In this document: positions 8,511 through 17,291 of the stretch, piece after piece
How the letters are laid out: each line of letters opens with the position of its first letter
Numbering within the stretch: position 1 is the first letter of the stretch
Assembly (NCBI GenBank): GCA_946544685.1
Contig: CAMNML010000001.1
Location: 43,394-107,393, forward strand
DNA: 64,000 bases
Direction: 5' to 3'
Source of the DNA: an uncultured Caryophanales bacterium
Lineage (GTDB): Bacteria; Bacillota_I; Bacilli_A; RF39; UBA660
Made by a program: the position numbers and the translations under genes
The notes under the pieces: model-generated
Databases searched by the model: none
What the model was told of the DNA's origin: nothing
Seen by the model: the letters and a program-made list of their open reading frames with translations, nothing else

Positions 8511-9626
8511 ATGAAGAGGGTTGTTATTTTAGCTTTACACTTGGGCTACGGAGGAATTGAAAGAGCTATAAGTGATTTGGCTAATAGTTTAGTTGATGAT
8601 TATATCGTAGAAATTGTTTCTACTTATAAGGTTTATGATAAACCTGTTAATAGATTGGATAGAAGGGTTAAAGTTACTTATTTAAGTGATTTAAAACCTA
8701 ATAAAAAAGAGTTTAAGAATTGTTTAAAGAAGTTTAAATTGATAAGTGCTTTTAAGGAAGGAATTAAAAGTATTAAGATTCTTAAATTAAAGAAAGAATT
8801 GATGATTAATTACATTAAAGAGTGTGATTCTGATGTTATTATTTCTACTCGTGATATTCATAATAAATGGCTTGGTGAGTATGCTAGAGATGGCATTTTA
8901 AAGATTGGTTGGGAGCATAATCATCATCATGGGAATATGAAGTATGCGAATAAGATAATTGATAGTTGTAGTAATTTAGATTTTTTTGTTTTAGTTTCTA
9001 AAGATTTAACTGATTTTTATAAGGATAGAGTAAAACCTAAATGTGTTTATATTCCTAATCTGGTTTCAAAAGCTAAAACTAAGTCTGATTTAAAGAGTCT
9101 TAATTTAGTAAGTATTGGTAGGTTATCTAAAGAAAAAGGTTTTTTAGATTTATTGGATGTATTTAGTTTAGTTCACGATAAGCATTCAGAGTGTAAATTA
9201 AATATTATTGGTGATGGAGAAGAAAAGGATAAAATTGTTTCTAAAATTAATAGGTTAGGTTTATCTGATAGTGTTATTATGCATGGTTTTTTAGATAAGG
9301 ATAAAGTTGGAGATATATTATCTAATTCTTCTGTTTATGTTATGTGTTCTTATACTGAATCTTTTGGTATTGTTTTATTAGAAGCATTTTCTTATGGTGT
9401 TCCTTGTGTTGCTTTTGATTCTGCTGAGGGTGCTCGCGAGATTATTAGTAACAATTGGGATGGTTATTTGATTAAGGATAGGAATAAGGAAGAAATGGCT
9501 AAAAGGGTCTGTAATTTAATTGATAATTATAGTAGAAGATTTATAATGGGTAATAACGCTATTAAAAAAGCTGATAAGTATTCATTAGAAGAAGTAATGG
9601 ATAAGTGGAAGAAAATTATAAAGTAG
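8511..9626 (+). CDS. GT4 family glycosyltransferase
   Basis: 371 residues from the ATG at 8511; GAGGTGAG directly upstream acts as its ribosome site, so the GTG at 8505 is unlikely. GT-B fold: the N-terminal domain begins ILALHLGYGGIERAI (glycine loop). The C-terminal domain has SIGRLSKEKGFLDLLD, IIGDGEEKD and the signature ESFGIVLLEAFSYGVPCVAFD with the EX7E glutamates. This retaining enzyme class moves sugar from a nucleotide donor to a lipid-linked oligosaccharide at the cytoplasmic face. It lies 7 bp before the Alg14-like gene and probably belongs to the same glycan pathway. Donor and acceptor are not predictable from the sequence. Confidence 0.88.
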   Translation: MKRVVILALHLGYGGIERAISDLANSLVDDYIVEIVSTYKVYDKPVNRLDRRVKVTYLSDLKPNKKEFKNCLKKFKLISAFKEGIKSIKILKLKKELMINYIKECDSDVIISTRDIHNKWLGEYARDGILKIGWEHNHHHGNMKYANKIIDSCSNLDFFVLVSKDLTDFYKDRVKPKCVYIPNLVSKAKTKSDLKSLNLVSIGRLSKEKGFLDLLDVFSLVHDKHSECKLNIIGDGEEKDKIVSKINRLGLSDSVIMHGFLDKDKVGDILSNSSVYVMCSYTESFGIVLLEAFSYGVPCVAFDSAEGAREIISNNWDGYLIKDRNKEEMAKRVCNLIDNYSRRFIMGNNAIKKADKYSLEEVMDKWKKIIK

Positions 9627-9633
9627 GTGACTT

Positions 9634-10101
9634 ATGAAGAAAGTATTATTTGTGTCTAGTACTGGTGGACATTTAAATGAGTTATTACAATTATCTAAGA
9701 CTATGAAAAGGTATGATTCTTATATTATTACAGAGAAAACTAAGTCTACGTTAGGTCTTATTGATAAGTATGGATCTAAGATTAAGTTTTTGAAGTATGG
9801 GTCTAAGTCTCATTTGAGTTATATTTATATTTTTCCATGGAATTGTATTAAGAGTTTATTTTATTTTATTAGAATAAGACCTAGTGTTGTTGTTACGACT
9901 GGTGCTCATACCGGTGTTATTATGTGTTATATTGCTAAGTTGTTTAGGAAGAAAGTAATTTATATTGAGACTTTTGCTAATATTAAGACAAAAAGTGTTA
10001 GTGGTAAACTAGTTTATCCAATTGCTGATATGTTTGTTGTTCAGTGGGAGAGTATGCTTAAACTTTATCCTAAGGCTGTTTATGGGGGGTGGATCTTTTG
10101 A
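9634..10101 (+). CDS. Alg14/PssD-like glycosyltransferase subunit (membrane-anchoring, acceptor-side)
   Basis: 155 residues. FVSSTGGHLNELLQL at the N-terminus, VVTTGAHTGVIMCYIA in the middle and VIYIETFANI match the N-terminal half of GT28 (MurG-like) enzymes that occurs as a separate protein in Alg14, PssD and Cps14F. A hydrophobic patch near 66-80 (YIFPWNCIKSLFYF) may attach it to the membrane. It overlaps the following Alg13-like gene, as expected for a two-subunit enzyme. Together they probably transfer the second sugar of a repeat unit onto undecaprenyl-diphosphate-sugar. Confidence 0.85.
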   Translation: MKKVLFVSSTGGHLNELLQLSKTMKRYDSYIITEKTKSTLGLIDKYGSKIKFLKYGSKSHLSYIYIFPWNCIKSLFYFIRIRPSVVVTTGAHTGVIMCYIAKLFRKKVIYIETFANIKTKSVSGKLVYPIADMFVVQWESMLKLYPKAVYGGWIF

Positions 10102-10574
10102 TTTTTGTTAGTTTAGGAACGAATGATAAGAGTTTTGAAAGATTGCTTAAGACTATAGATAGAGAAATTGAAAAAGGTAATATTAAAGATAAGGTTATTG
10201 CTCAATCAGGATATACTAAGTATTCATCTAAGAATATGGATGTTTTTGATTTAATGCCTATGGATAAGTTTAATAAATGTGTTGATGATTGTGATATTTT
10301 AATTACTCATGGTGGAGTTGGTACTATTCTTGATGGATTAAAGAAAGGTAAGAAAATTATTGCTTTTCCAAGGTTATCTAAATATCAAGAACATGTTAAT
10401 GATCATCAAGTTGAGATAATTGAGGAGTTTTATAATTCGGGATTTATATTGACTGGTGATGTAGAGGATGTTTCATCTTTAATTAAGGAGTGTTCTAATT
10501 TTAATCCTAAGAGTTATAAATCTAATAATTATAAATTTAATAAATTAATTAGTGATACTATAGATAGTTTTTAA
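10098..10574 (+). CDS. Alg13/PssE-like glycosyltransferase subunit (donor-binding)
   Basis: 158 residues starting at the TTG at 10098, which overlaps the TGA of the Alg14-like gene (TTGA) and has a G-rich ribosome site (10084-10092). FVSLGTNDKSFERLL and LITHGGVGTILDGLKKGKKIIAFPR are hallmarks of the UDP-sugar binding half of GT28 enzymes (Alg13, PssE, Cps14G). The HGG loop contacts the nucleotide. It is shorter than MurG because it carries only the C-terminal domain. Activity should require the partner upstream. Confidence 0.87.
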   Translation: MIFVSLGTNDKSFERLLKTIDREIEKGNIKDKVIAQSGYTKYSSKNMDVFDLMPMDKFNKCVDDCDILITHGGVGTILDGLKKGKKIIAFPRLSKYQEHVNDHQVEIIEEFYNSGFILTGDVEDVSSLIKECSNFNPKSYKSNNYKFNKLISDTIDSF

Positions 10575-10583
10575 TAAATGTTG

Positions 10584-10589
10584 TATAAT
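10584..10589 (+). promoter_or_regulatory. Possible -10 element before galE
   Basis: TATAAT in TTGTATAATG lies 18 bp before the galE start. A -35 is not evident, and galE may also be read from upstream. Confidence 0.35.
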
Positions 10590-10606
10590 GTATTTGGAGG
10601 GATTTT

Positions 10607-11611
10607 ATGAAGATTTTAGTTACAGGTGGTACAGGTTATATTGGAAGTCATACTTGTTGTGAATTATTAGATGCAGGTTATGATATTGTTGTTATCGATA
10701 ATTTTTCTAATAGTAAGCCTGATGTTATTGATAAGATTAAGAAAATTACTGGTAAGGATTTTAAGTTTTATGAAGGTGATGTTGCTGATAAGGAATTATT
10801 AAGAAAAATATTTTCTGAAAATGAGATAGGTGCAGCAATTCATTTTGCAGGTTATAAAGCTGTTGGAGAATCAGTTGCTAAACCATTAATGTATTATAGA
10901 AATAATTTGGATTCTACTTTATCATTGTTAGAAGTTATGAATGAATTTGGTTGTAAGAAGTTAGTATTCTCTTCTAGTGCGACAGTTTATGGAAAACCTA
11001 AGAGTTTACCAATAAAGGAGGATTTTAGTTTATCTACTACTAATCCTTACGGAGCTACTAAGTTAATGATTGAGGATATTTTAAGAGATTTATATGTTTC
11101 TGATAATGAATGGAGTATTGCAATCTTAAGATATTTTAATCCAATTGGTGCTCATAAGAGTGGATTAATTGGTGAAAATCCTAATGACATTCCTAATAAT
11201 TTAATGCCTTACATTGTTAAAGTTGCTACTGGTGAGTTAGAGTGTTTAAGTGTATTTGGTAATGATTATGATACACATGATGGTACTGGTGTAAGAGATT
11301 ATATTCATGTTGTTGATCTTGCTTTAGGTCATATTAAAGCTATAGAATATATATTAAATAGTAAAGGTGTAGATGAATATAATTTAGGTACTGGAAATGG
11401 TTATAGTGTACTTGATTTAGTTAATACATTTATGAAAGTTAATGGAGTAGATGTTAATTATAAGATTGTAGATAGACGTCCTGGTGACATTGATGCTTGT
11501 TATGCTGATTCAAGTAAAGCTTTAGAAGTTCTTGGATGGAAGGCAAAACTTGGTATTGAAGATATGTGCCGTGATGCGTATAATTTTGTTAAAAATGTTA
11601 AAGAAGACTAG
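10607..11611 (+). CDS. galE: UDP-glucose 4-epimerase
   Basis: 334 residues, full length for the family. The NAD-binding loop GGTGYIGSH is at the N-terminus, DNFSNS gives the ribose-binding acid, and SSSATVYGKP with NPYGATK supplies the catalytic Ser/Thr and the Tyr-x3-Lys pair. The substrate region has RYFNPIGAH, and RDYIHVVDLA and GDIDACYAD are also as in GalE. It interconverts UDP-glucose and UDP-galactose (possibly the N-acetyl forms too) in the cytoplasm and so feeds the surface glycan genes upstream. A good GGAGGG ribosome site is present. A terminator starts inside its last codons. Confidence 0.95.
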   Translation: MKILVTGGTGYIGSHTCCELLDAGYDIVVIDNFSNSKPDVIDKIKKITGKDFKFYEGDVADKELLRKIFSENEIGAAIHFAGYKAVGESVAKPLMYYRNNLDSTLSLLEVMNEFGCKKLVFSSSATVYGKPKSLPIKEDFSLSTTNPYGATKLMIEDILRDLYVSDNEWSIAILRYFNPIGAHKSGLIGENPNDIPNNLMPYIVKVATGELECLSVFGNDYDTHDGTGVRDYIHVVDLALGHIKAIEYILNSKGVDEYNLGTGNGYSVLDLVNTFMKVNGVDVNYKIVDRRPGDIDACYADSSKALEVLGWKAKLGIEDMCRDAYNFVKNVKED

Positions 11612-11627
11612 TTCTTCTTTTTTTCTT
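11600..11627 (+). terminator. Rho-independent terminator overlapping the galE stop
   Basis: AAAGAAGA (11600-11607) pairs perfectly with TCTTCTTT (11613-11620) around a 5-nt loop and is followed by Ts. Confidence 0.8.
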
Positions 11628-11671
11628 GTTATTAATTGTTTGTTGTGGTAAACTTATATGGGTAGATGTAT

Positions 11672-12253
11672 ATGAGAAGTATTTATTTAGTTATGTCACA
11701 AACTGGTACAATTTTATCTAAAGCTATAAAGTGCGTTACTGGTGACGAGTATAATCACATTTCTATTTCTTTTGATGAAAGCTTGAATTGTATGTATTCT
11801 TTTGGTAGAAAGTATGCTGATGTTCCGTGTATTGGAGCTTTAGTTGAGGAACATATTGGTAAGGGGACATATAAAAAATTTAGTGAAACTATATGTAGAG
11901 TTATTGAAATTCAGGTTGATGATTCTGTTTATGATGCAGCTTCTTATTATGTTCAAGATATGATTAATAGACAGAAGAATGGATGTATTGAATATAGATA
12001 TAATATATTGGGATTGATTTATGGTTTGTATGGTAAAAAAAGGCAATCAGAAATCCATTATTATTGTTCTGAATTTGTTAGAGAAGTTTTGTCTGTAGCT
12101 GGTTGTGATTGTTCTGATATTTCTTATTATACGCCTCGTCCTGTTGAGTTTGAGATTTTGAAAGATAAGTATAATGGTCGTTTAGTATATGAAGGACTTT
12201 TACGTAATTATCCGTATAAGAATGTTTGTACTGTTAAAAAGTTAATAGCTTGA
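11672..12253 (+). CDS. Permuted papain-like (YiiX/NlpC-type) cysteine hydrolase
   Basis: 193 residues from the ATG at 11672; the ATG 6 bp upstream is also possible, and both have only a weak GGTAG site. The sequence has YNHISISFD near the N-terminus (His) and, late, YYCSEFVREVL (Cys). This is the circularly permuted His-before-Cys order of YiiX/YebB and NLPC/P60 amidase relatives. There is no signal peptide, so it would act in the cytoplasm. Members hydrolyse amide or lipid-ester bonds; the substrate here is unknown. A tRNA gene follows 12 bp after the stop. Confidence 0.65.
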   Translation: MRSIYLVMSQTGTILSKAIKCVTGDEYNHISISFDESLNCMYSFGRKYADVPCIGALVEEHIGKGTYKKFSETICRVIEIQVDDSVYDAASYYVQDMINRQKNGCIEYRYNILGLIYGLYGKKRQSEIHYYCSEFVREVLSVAGCDCSDISYYTPRPVEFEILKDKYNGRLVYEGLLRNYPYKNVCTVKKLIA

Positions 12254-12265
12254 ATTATCTTTTTT

Positions 12266-12351
12266 GCAAGGATGGCGAAAGTGGTAGACGCGCTACTTTG
12301 AGGTGGTAGTGGATAATATCTGTGAGGGTTCAAATCCCTTTCCTTGCACCA
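12266..12351 (+). tRNA. tRNA-Leu (anticodon GAG)
   Basis: An 86-nt cloverleaf ending in encoded CCA. Acceptor GCAAGGA pairs with TCCTTGC, the anticodon stem is CTACT/GGTAG with loop TTGAGGT, and a long variable arm fits a class II tRNA. GGTTCAAATCC is the T arm. No promoter or terminator of its own is obvious. Confidence 0.95.
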
Positions 12352-12570
12352 TATATTTGAAAGTAAATATTATGTATACAAAGAGTAATGAAAAAATTAA
12401 TTATGAAGATGAAATAAGAGATAGTTGCATGATGAATTTAAGGATTATTGTTTGAAGTTATCTAAAGATATAGATAGTTATTGTAAGGGAAATAAAGTTG
12501 AAAATATTTTTTATTAATTTAAGTTGTAGTTATAGAAAAATTACTTATAATAGAAATTTTTAAGAATGAT
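12352..12570 (+). other. Intergenic stretch with a possible decayed small ORF
   Basis: No convincing gene. Two short overlapping frames (from the ATG at 12371 to about 12516) would join into one small basic and acidic peptide if a single frameshift near 12432 were undone. That may be a decayed small gene, but there is no recognisable domain. Confidence 0.25.
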
Positions 12571-12599
12571 TTGACAAGATCGTTTTTAAATAGTATAAT
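12571..12599 (+). promoter_or_regulatory. sigma-A promoter of the argS T-box transcript
   Basis: TTGACA (12571-12576), 17-bp spacer, TATAAT (12594-12599): a perfect match to the housekeeping consensus. Confidence 0.9.
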
Positions 12600-12604
12600 T
12601 TATT

Positions 12605-12801
12605 TAATTTAAATGAGGAAGAGAAGTAGTAGTAAAACCTCTTACTTTAGTGATGTTACCGGTTGGTGAAAGGTAATAGTAAAGTTTTATGAACGTATCT
12701 TGGAGTTTAATCGTTACTCGCGTTAAGAGAAAGAGAGCATAGAATTCTATGAATTAAGGTGGTACCGCGAATTATTCGTCCTTAAATTTATAGGATTTTT
12801 T
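12605..12801 (+). promoter_or_regulatory. T-box riboswitch controlling argS (specifier CGU, Arg)
   Basis: The T-box sequence AGGTGGTACCGCG is at 12757-12769. In Stem I, GTAAAAC pairs with GTTTTAT and AAGA with TCTT. This frames a specifier loop whose 3' side reads GAA-CGT-A, giving an Arg CGU codon at 12694-12696; the 5' side carries an AGTA motif. The terminator is CTATGAATTAAGG (12747-12759) with CCTTAAATTTATAG (12780-12793), then Ts. Uncharged tRNA-Arg should stabilise the antiterminator and switch argS on. Confidence 0.92.
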
Positions 12802-12821
12802 TATTTGAAAGGGTGATTGTT

Positions 12822-14489
12822 ATGGATTTTAAAGGTTATATTAATAGTAAAGTTAATAATGTTTTAGGGCATGATGTTATTATTGAAATTCCTCCAAAGG
12901 ATGGTATGGGAGATTATAGTATTCAGTGTGCTGCTTATAGAACAGATGAGTTAAAGAGTCCGTTTGATGTTGCGAATAAGATTAAGGATAATTTTGTTGA
13001 TGATAAGAATTATTTTACTGATATTAAAGTAATGGGACCTTATGTTAATTTTTATGTTGATTATGATAAGTTATCTAGTAGTGTTATTAGTGATATTGAA
13101 TCTTTAGGTAATAAGTATGGTTCTTTAAATCAGGGTAAAGGAGAAGGTTTATTAATAGAACATACTTCTATTAATCCAAATGCTGAACCTCATATTGGTA
13201 GATGTAGAAATAGTTTACTTGGAGATTTTATGTCTCGTCTATATGATTTTTGTGGATATAATGTAGAAAGACATTATTATATTAATGATTTAGGTAAGAA
13301 GATTGCTTTACTTATTATTGGTATTGAAAAGTATGGTTTAGCTGATGAGAGTTTTGCTTCTATATTAGATGTTTATGTTAAGATTAGTAAGGACGCAAAA
13401 GAGGATGAATCTATTGAGAAGTTATCTTTTGGTTATTTAGAGAAAGTTGAAGCAGGGGACCCAGAATATATTGATAAGTTTAAGTCTATTACTGATAAGT
13501 GTGTTGAAGGTCAACTTAAAATATTTGGTGAAATGGGTATTTCATGGGATGTATTTACTCATGAGTCTGATTATGTTTATAATGATTATTTAAATAGTAT
13601 CTTAGATAAATTGAAAGAAAAAGGAAAGTTCTTTACTGATGAGTTAGGTAGAGGTTGTGTTGATTTATCTGGTTATGATATTGCTTTAAAGGAACCTGTT
13701 ATGGTACTTACTCGTTCTAATAATACTTCTTTATATCCAATTAAAGATATTGCTTATACTATGTATAAAATGGGTTTGAATGATAAGAATAACTTTATTG
13801 TTTTAGGTGAGGATCAAGAAACTTATTTTAAAGAAATTTCTGCTATTATGGATATTTTAGGATATAAGTCTCCTAAGTTAATTTCTTATGCTTATGTACT
13901 TTTAGATGGTGGAAGAATGAGTACAAGTGGTGGTACTGTTGTTCTTGTTACTGATTTTATTAAGGCTGTTAAAGAAACTTTAAAGAATGAGTTTTCTAAA
14001 AGAGGTACAGAGGTATCAGATGATGATTTAAGGATTTTATGTAATGCATGTGTTAAATTTACTATGCTTAATGTTTCTAAGAATAAGATTGTTAATTTTA
14101 ATTTAGATAGTGCGACTAGTTTTACTGGTGAATCTGGTATGTATATTTTATATAGTATTGTTAGAATTAATTCAATTTTGAAAAATAATCAAATTGAGTT
14201 ATCTGATGAGATTAAGTTTACTACTGATATTGAGAAGAAGATTGTTAAGAGTTTATATAATTTTCCATCTGTTGTTGATGAATTATTAAAATCTTATGAA
14301 CCAGCTCATTTAACTAAGTATATATTTAATTTAACTCAAGATTTTTCAAGGTTTTATGAGAATGTTAATATTAGTAATGAGGAAGATGTTGTTTTAAAAT
14401 CTTCTAGAATTAGATTATTAAATTCGATTAAAACAGTTTTAGAGAATGCATTAACTATATTAGGTATTTCTACTGTTGATAAGATGTAG
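12822..14489 (+). CDS. argS: Arginyl-tRNA synthetase
   Basis: 555 residues from the ATG at 12822 (GAAAGGGTGA upstream; the GTG at 12813 is inside the ribosome site). Class I synthetase with the HIGH motif as HIGR in NPNAEPHIGRCRNS and the KMSKS region as GRMSTSGGTVV, both typical for ArgS, which lacks a canonical KMSKS. The N-terminal Arg-tRNA N domain (about 1-75) and the C-terminal DALR anticodon-binding domain (about 435-555, SFYxN-like SRFYENVNI) are present. It charges tRNA-Arg with arginine. Expression is controlled by the T-box just upstream. Confidence 0.96.
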   Translation: MDFKGYINSKVNNVLGHDVIIEIPPKDGMGDYSIQCAAYRTDELKSPFDVANKIKDNFVDDKNYFTDIKVMGPYVNFYVDYDKLSSSVISDIESLGNKYGSLNQGKGEGLLIEHTSINPNAEPHIGRCRNSLLGDFMSRLYDFCGYNVERHYYINDLGKKIALLIIGIEKYGLADESFASILDVYVKISKDAKEDESIEKLSFGYLEKVEAGDPEYIDKFKSITDKCVEGQLKIFGEMGISWDVFTHESDYVYNDYLNSILDKLKEKGKFFTDELGRGCVDLSGYDIALKEPVMVLTRSNNTSLYPIKDIAYTMYKMGLNDKNNFIVLGEDQETYFKEISAIMDILGYKSPKLISYAYVLLDGGRMSTSGGTVVLVTDFIKAVKETLKNEFSKRGTEVSDDDLRILCNACVKFTMLNVSKNKIVNFNLDSATSFTGESGMYILYSIVRINSILKNNQIELSDEIKFTTDIEKKIVKSLYNFPSVVDELLKSYEPAHLTKYIFNLTQDFSRFYENVNISNEEDVVLKSSRIRLLNSIKTVLENALTILGISTVDKM

Positions 14490-14490
14490 A

Positions 14491-14519
14491 TTGACAAAAT
14501 AAAATTTATTTGATAATAT
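14491..14519 (+). promoter_or_regulatory. sigma-A promoter of the first repeated leader RNA
   Basis: TTGACA (14491-14496), 17-bp spacer, TAATAT (14514-14519). The transcription start would fall at about 14526, immediately before the structured leader. Confidence 0.85.
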
Positions 14520-14526
14520 TTTATTT

Positions 14527-14612
14527 AGTGAGGGGATATAAGATTATCGAGCTATCCCGGGCTTTGCCTACACAATAATAATTGGAGTCACGAATTTTGT
14601 TCGTGATTTTTT
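14527..14612 (+). ncRNA. Candidate attenuator/riboswitch leader, copy 1 (before ABC-2 exporter operon)
   Basis: The transcript would begin GTGAGGGGATATAAGAT, then GAGCTATCCCGGG, then TACAC and GGAGTCAC. GTGA at the 5' end can pair with TCAC (14588-14591), and GGGATA with TATCCC. The same TCAC also belongs to a terminator hairpin TCACGAA/TTCGTGA followed by seven Ts (to 14612), so closing the 5' stem should block termination. The same architecture recurs at 26003-26098 with a compensatory change. I do not recognise the family; TPP, SAM, purine, lysine, glycine, FMN, fluoride, ZTP and preQ1-I consensus features do not fit. Confidence 0.7.
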
Positions 14613-14673
14613 TGTTTTTTTATCACGAATGTGTTATAATTTATAGTAGTTTATAATAAAGGAGTGTGATAGT

Positions 14674-15651
14674 ATGGCAGTTATTGAAGTTAAGAATTTA
14701 TCTAAAAGTTTTAAAGTTAAGTTAAAAGAAAAAGGTTTAAAAGGAAGTTTAAAGTCAATTATTAAGCCAAAGTATAAGACTATTAAGGCTGTTCGTAATG
14801 TTAGTTTTTCAGTTGAAAAAGGTGAGATTATTGCGTTTATAGGTCCTAATGGTGCGGGTAAGAGTACTACTATAAAGATGATGACAAGTATTTTATATCC
14901 AGATAAGGGAAGTATTAAGGTAATGGGATTAGATCCATCACGTGATAGGAAGGCTTTATCTTATGAAATTGGTACTGTATTTGGACAAAAAGAACAATTA
15001 TGGACTCATTTAACACCTTATGATAATTTTAAGTTTTTTGGGGCAATTTATGATATACCTGAAGCTGCTGTTGAGAAGAAGATTAGTGAATTAATTGAGT
15101 TATTTGAACTTGGTGATTTTATTAATACACCTGTTAGAAATTTATCTTTAGGTCAAAGGATTAGATGTGAGATTGTTGCGTCTTTAATTCATGAACCTAA
15201 GGTATTATTCTTGGATGAGCCTACTATTGGTCTTGATCCAGTCGTTAAAGAGAATATTCGTAGTTTAATTAAAAGAATGAACAAGGAATATAAGACTACT
15301 ATATTTTTAACAAGCCATGATGTTGGTGATATTGAGAAATTGTGTAAGCGAGTTATTATTATTAACAATGGTACTGTTGTTATGGATGATACTATGGAAA
15401 ATCTTAAATATAATTATCTTAATAAAAAAATAGTTGAGGCTAAGATGAAGGAAATGGTTAATCTTGATGATGAGGATGGTATAACTATTTTGAAGGACAA
15501 AGGTTATAATCTTAAAATAGAGGTTGATACTACTAAAAAGAGTGTTAGTGATGCTATAAAGTTACTTAATCCAGATAATATAATTGATATTAATATTTCT
15601 AATGTTCCTCTTGAGGATATTATTAGTGATATTTATAAGAGTAGGGATTAA
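14674..15651 (+). CDS. ABC-2 type exporter ATP-binding protein (DrrA/NatA-like)
   Basis: 325 residues. Walker A GPNGAGKST (about 61), signature LSLGQRIRCE (about 164), Walker B VLFLDEPTIGLD (about 183) and the H-loop TSHDV are all intact. The N-terminal extension with KSIIKPKYKTIKAVRNVSF and the C-terminal domain of about 80 residues are typical of the exporter group paired with DUF990-type permeases. It powers efflux by two permease subunits encoded next. The gene has an AAAGGAGTG ribosome site, lies 60 bp downstream of a leader-RNA terminator, and is therefore likely controlled by attenuation. A second TATAAT at 14635-14640 may give a basal transcript. Substrate unknown. Confidence 0.92.
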   Translation: MAVIEVKNLSKSFKVKLKEKGLKGSLKSIIKPKYKTIKAVRNVSFSVEKGEIIAFIGPNGAGKSTTIKMMTSILYPDKGSIKVMGLDPSRDRKALSYEIGTVFGQKEQLWTHLTPYDNFKFFGAIYDIPEAAVEKKISELIELFELGDFINTPVRNLSLGQRIRCEIVASLIHEPKVLFLDEPTIGLDPVVKENIRSLIKRMNKEYKTTIFLTSHDVGDIEKLCKRVIIINNGTVVMDDTMENLKYNYLNKKIVEAKMKEMVNLDDEDGITILKDKGYNLKIEVDTTKKSVSDAIKLLNPDNIIDINISNVPLEDIISDIYKSRD

Positions 15652-15652
15652 T

Positions 15653-16444
15653 ATGAGAAAGTATTTATTTATATTTAAAACTCAAATTATGACTAATCTA
15701 CAATATGTTTTTGATTTCGTTGTAGCATTTATTGGATATTTCATAATGATTTTTGTTTTATTTAACTTATGGGAATATTTATATAGTGATCCTAATGAAA
15801 TAATTAATGGTTATAGTATGACTAGTATGATGTGGTATGTTGTTATTACTGAGATTTTATATTCTATTGTTGACGGACGTAATTTGTGTAAGAATATTTC
15901 TGATGATGTTAAAGGTGGTAATATTGCTTATAATATTAATAAGCCTTATAGTTATATAGGATATATAGTTAGTACACATTTTGGAAGTATGTTTATTAAA
16001 TTTATAATTTATTCAATTTTATCTATTTTATTTGGATATATGTTTATTGGAAGTCTTCCTAATTTATCTTTAGTAGGAATTATATTTGTTTTAATTTCTA
16101 TGTTTTTAGGATTATTGATTAGTACTTTATTGGTTTTATCTATTGGTTTATTTTCATTTTTTATAGAGGATTCTGGACCTTTTTATTGGGTTTATAGCAA
16201 ATTAATTTTAGTTATGGGTACATTGTTTCCTATTGAGTATTTTCCTTTATTTGCTCAAAAGATATTAGTTTATACTCCTGTTTATGTTGTTAATTATGGT
16301 CCTGCAAAATTATTTGTTGATTTTTCAATTAATAAGGGAATAGGTATTATAATTGCTCAAGTTATTTATGTTTTTATTGCTTATTTAATTTGTAATTTTA
16401 TTTATAGAAAGGGGGTAAAGAATATAAATGTTAACGGAGGTTAA
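15653..16444 (+). CDS. ABC-2 exporter permease subunit (DUF990-type), first of two
   Basis: 263 residues from the ATG at 15653, one base after the ATPase stop; the longer reading frame upstream overlaps the ATPase and is not credible. It has six hydrophobic segments and begins MRKYLFIFKTQ, a basic cytoplasmic start, as in the ABC-2 family (DUF990 group). GNIAYNINKPYSYIGY in the first cytoplasmic loop and the FFIEDSGPFYWVYSKL segment are typical of this subfamily. It should form a heterodimeric channel with the next gene product. The stop overlaps that gene by 17 bp. Confidence 0.85.
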   Translation: MRKYLFIFKTQIMTNLQYVFDFVVAFIGYFIMIFVLFNLWEYLYSDPNEIINGYSMTSMMWYVVITEILYSIVDGRNLCKNISDDVKGGNIAYNINKPYSYIGYIVSTHFGSMFIKFIIYSILSILFGYMFIGSLPNLSLVGIIFVLISMFLGLLISTLLVLSIGLFSFFIEDSGPFYWVYSKLILVMGTLFPIEYFPLFAQKILVYTPVYVVNYGPAKLFVDFSINKGIGIIIAQVIYVFIAYLICNFIYRKGVKNINVNGG

Positions 16445-17222
16445 AAATCAGTTTAAGGTTTCATTTTTATCTATTAAGTATAGTGTTATGAGAGAGTTAC
16501 TTAATAAAGCGACTTTCATTTCAAATATTGTTTTTATGATGCTTAATAATGCTTCAATGATTATTCAATGGTTAGTTTTGTATTCTTTGAGAGAGGACAT
16601 GGGAGGGTATAGTTTTAAAGAAATTTTACTTTTATGGGCAATGGCTTCTGCTACTTTTGGTTTTTCTAGATTTTTCTTTGAAAGAGCATTTCATATATCT
16701 CGTTTTATTAATGAAGGTAAAATAGATTCTTTTATTGTTCAACCTAAGAATATTTTAATTGGCATTTGTACTTCTGGTATTTCTGTTTCTGCGATTGGTG
16801 ATTTACTTTATGGATATTTAATGTTAATATTTTATGGGTTAAGTATTAAGGTATTTATATTATTTACTTATTTTGTTATTACTGGTGGTCTTATTATTAC
16901 TTGCATTTCTATTATTTTAAATAGTTTGAGTTTTTGGTTTTCTAATACTACAACTGTAAGTGTTTTGGGAAATAGGTTAATGTGCAATTTTGCTACTTAT
17001 CCTGATGGTATATTTAAAGGTATAGCTAAAATGTTATTATTTACACTTATTCCTGTTGGAATATCTAATTATATACCGGTTCATGTTATTGTAAATTTTG
17101 ATATTAATTTATTTTTAATTAATACTTGTGTATGTATATTTTTAATTTATTTTGCTTTTATGATATTTTATGCTGGTCTTAAAAGATATTCTTCTAGTAA
17201 TTTAATGAGTTCAAAAATATAA
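16428..17222 (+). CDS. ABC-2 exporter permease subunit (DUF990-type), second of two
   Basis: 264 residues with six hydrophobic segments. GKIDSFIVQPKNILIG in the cytoplasmic loop and FWFSNTTTVSVLGNRL parallel the preceding permease, so they are likely paralogous halves of one channel. The ATG at 16428 has AAAGGGGG about 11 bp upstream; it overlaps the end of the previous gene by 17 bp, so expression is coupled. Last gene of the operon; a terminator overlaps its stop. Confidence 0.83.
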   Translation: MLTEVKNQFKVSFLSIKYSVMRELLNKATFISNIVFMMLNNASMIIQWLVLYSLREDMGGYSFKEILLLWAMASATFGFSRFFFERAFHISRFINEGKIDSFIVQPKNILIGICTSGISVSAIGDLLYGYLMLIFYGLSIKVFILFTYFVITGGLIITCISIILNSLSFWFSNTTTVSVLGNRLMCNFATYPDGIFKGIAKMLLFTLIPVGISNYIPVHVIVNFDINLFLINTCVCIFLIYFAFMIFYAGLKRYSSSNLMSSKI

Positions 17223-17248
17223 CCTAGATTATTCTAGGTTTTTTTTAA
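17221..17248 (+). terminator. Terminator of the ABC-2 exporter operon
   Basis: AACCTAGA and TCTAGGTT form a perfect stem with a 3-nt loop and are followed by a long T-run. Confidence 0.85.
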
Positions 17249-17291
17249 CCTATTTTTTTATTTTTCATATATTATTTTGGGGGAATAATAT

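Noticed and set aside
14527..14612. Known riboswitch class for the repeated leader
   Set aside because: I compared from memory with TPP, SAM, purine, lysine, glycine, FMN, fluoride, ZTP, preQ1-I, Mn and THF consensus elements and found no convincing match, so no class name is given.
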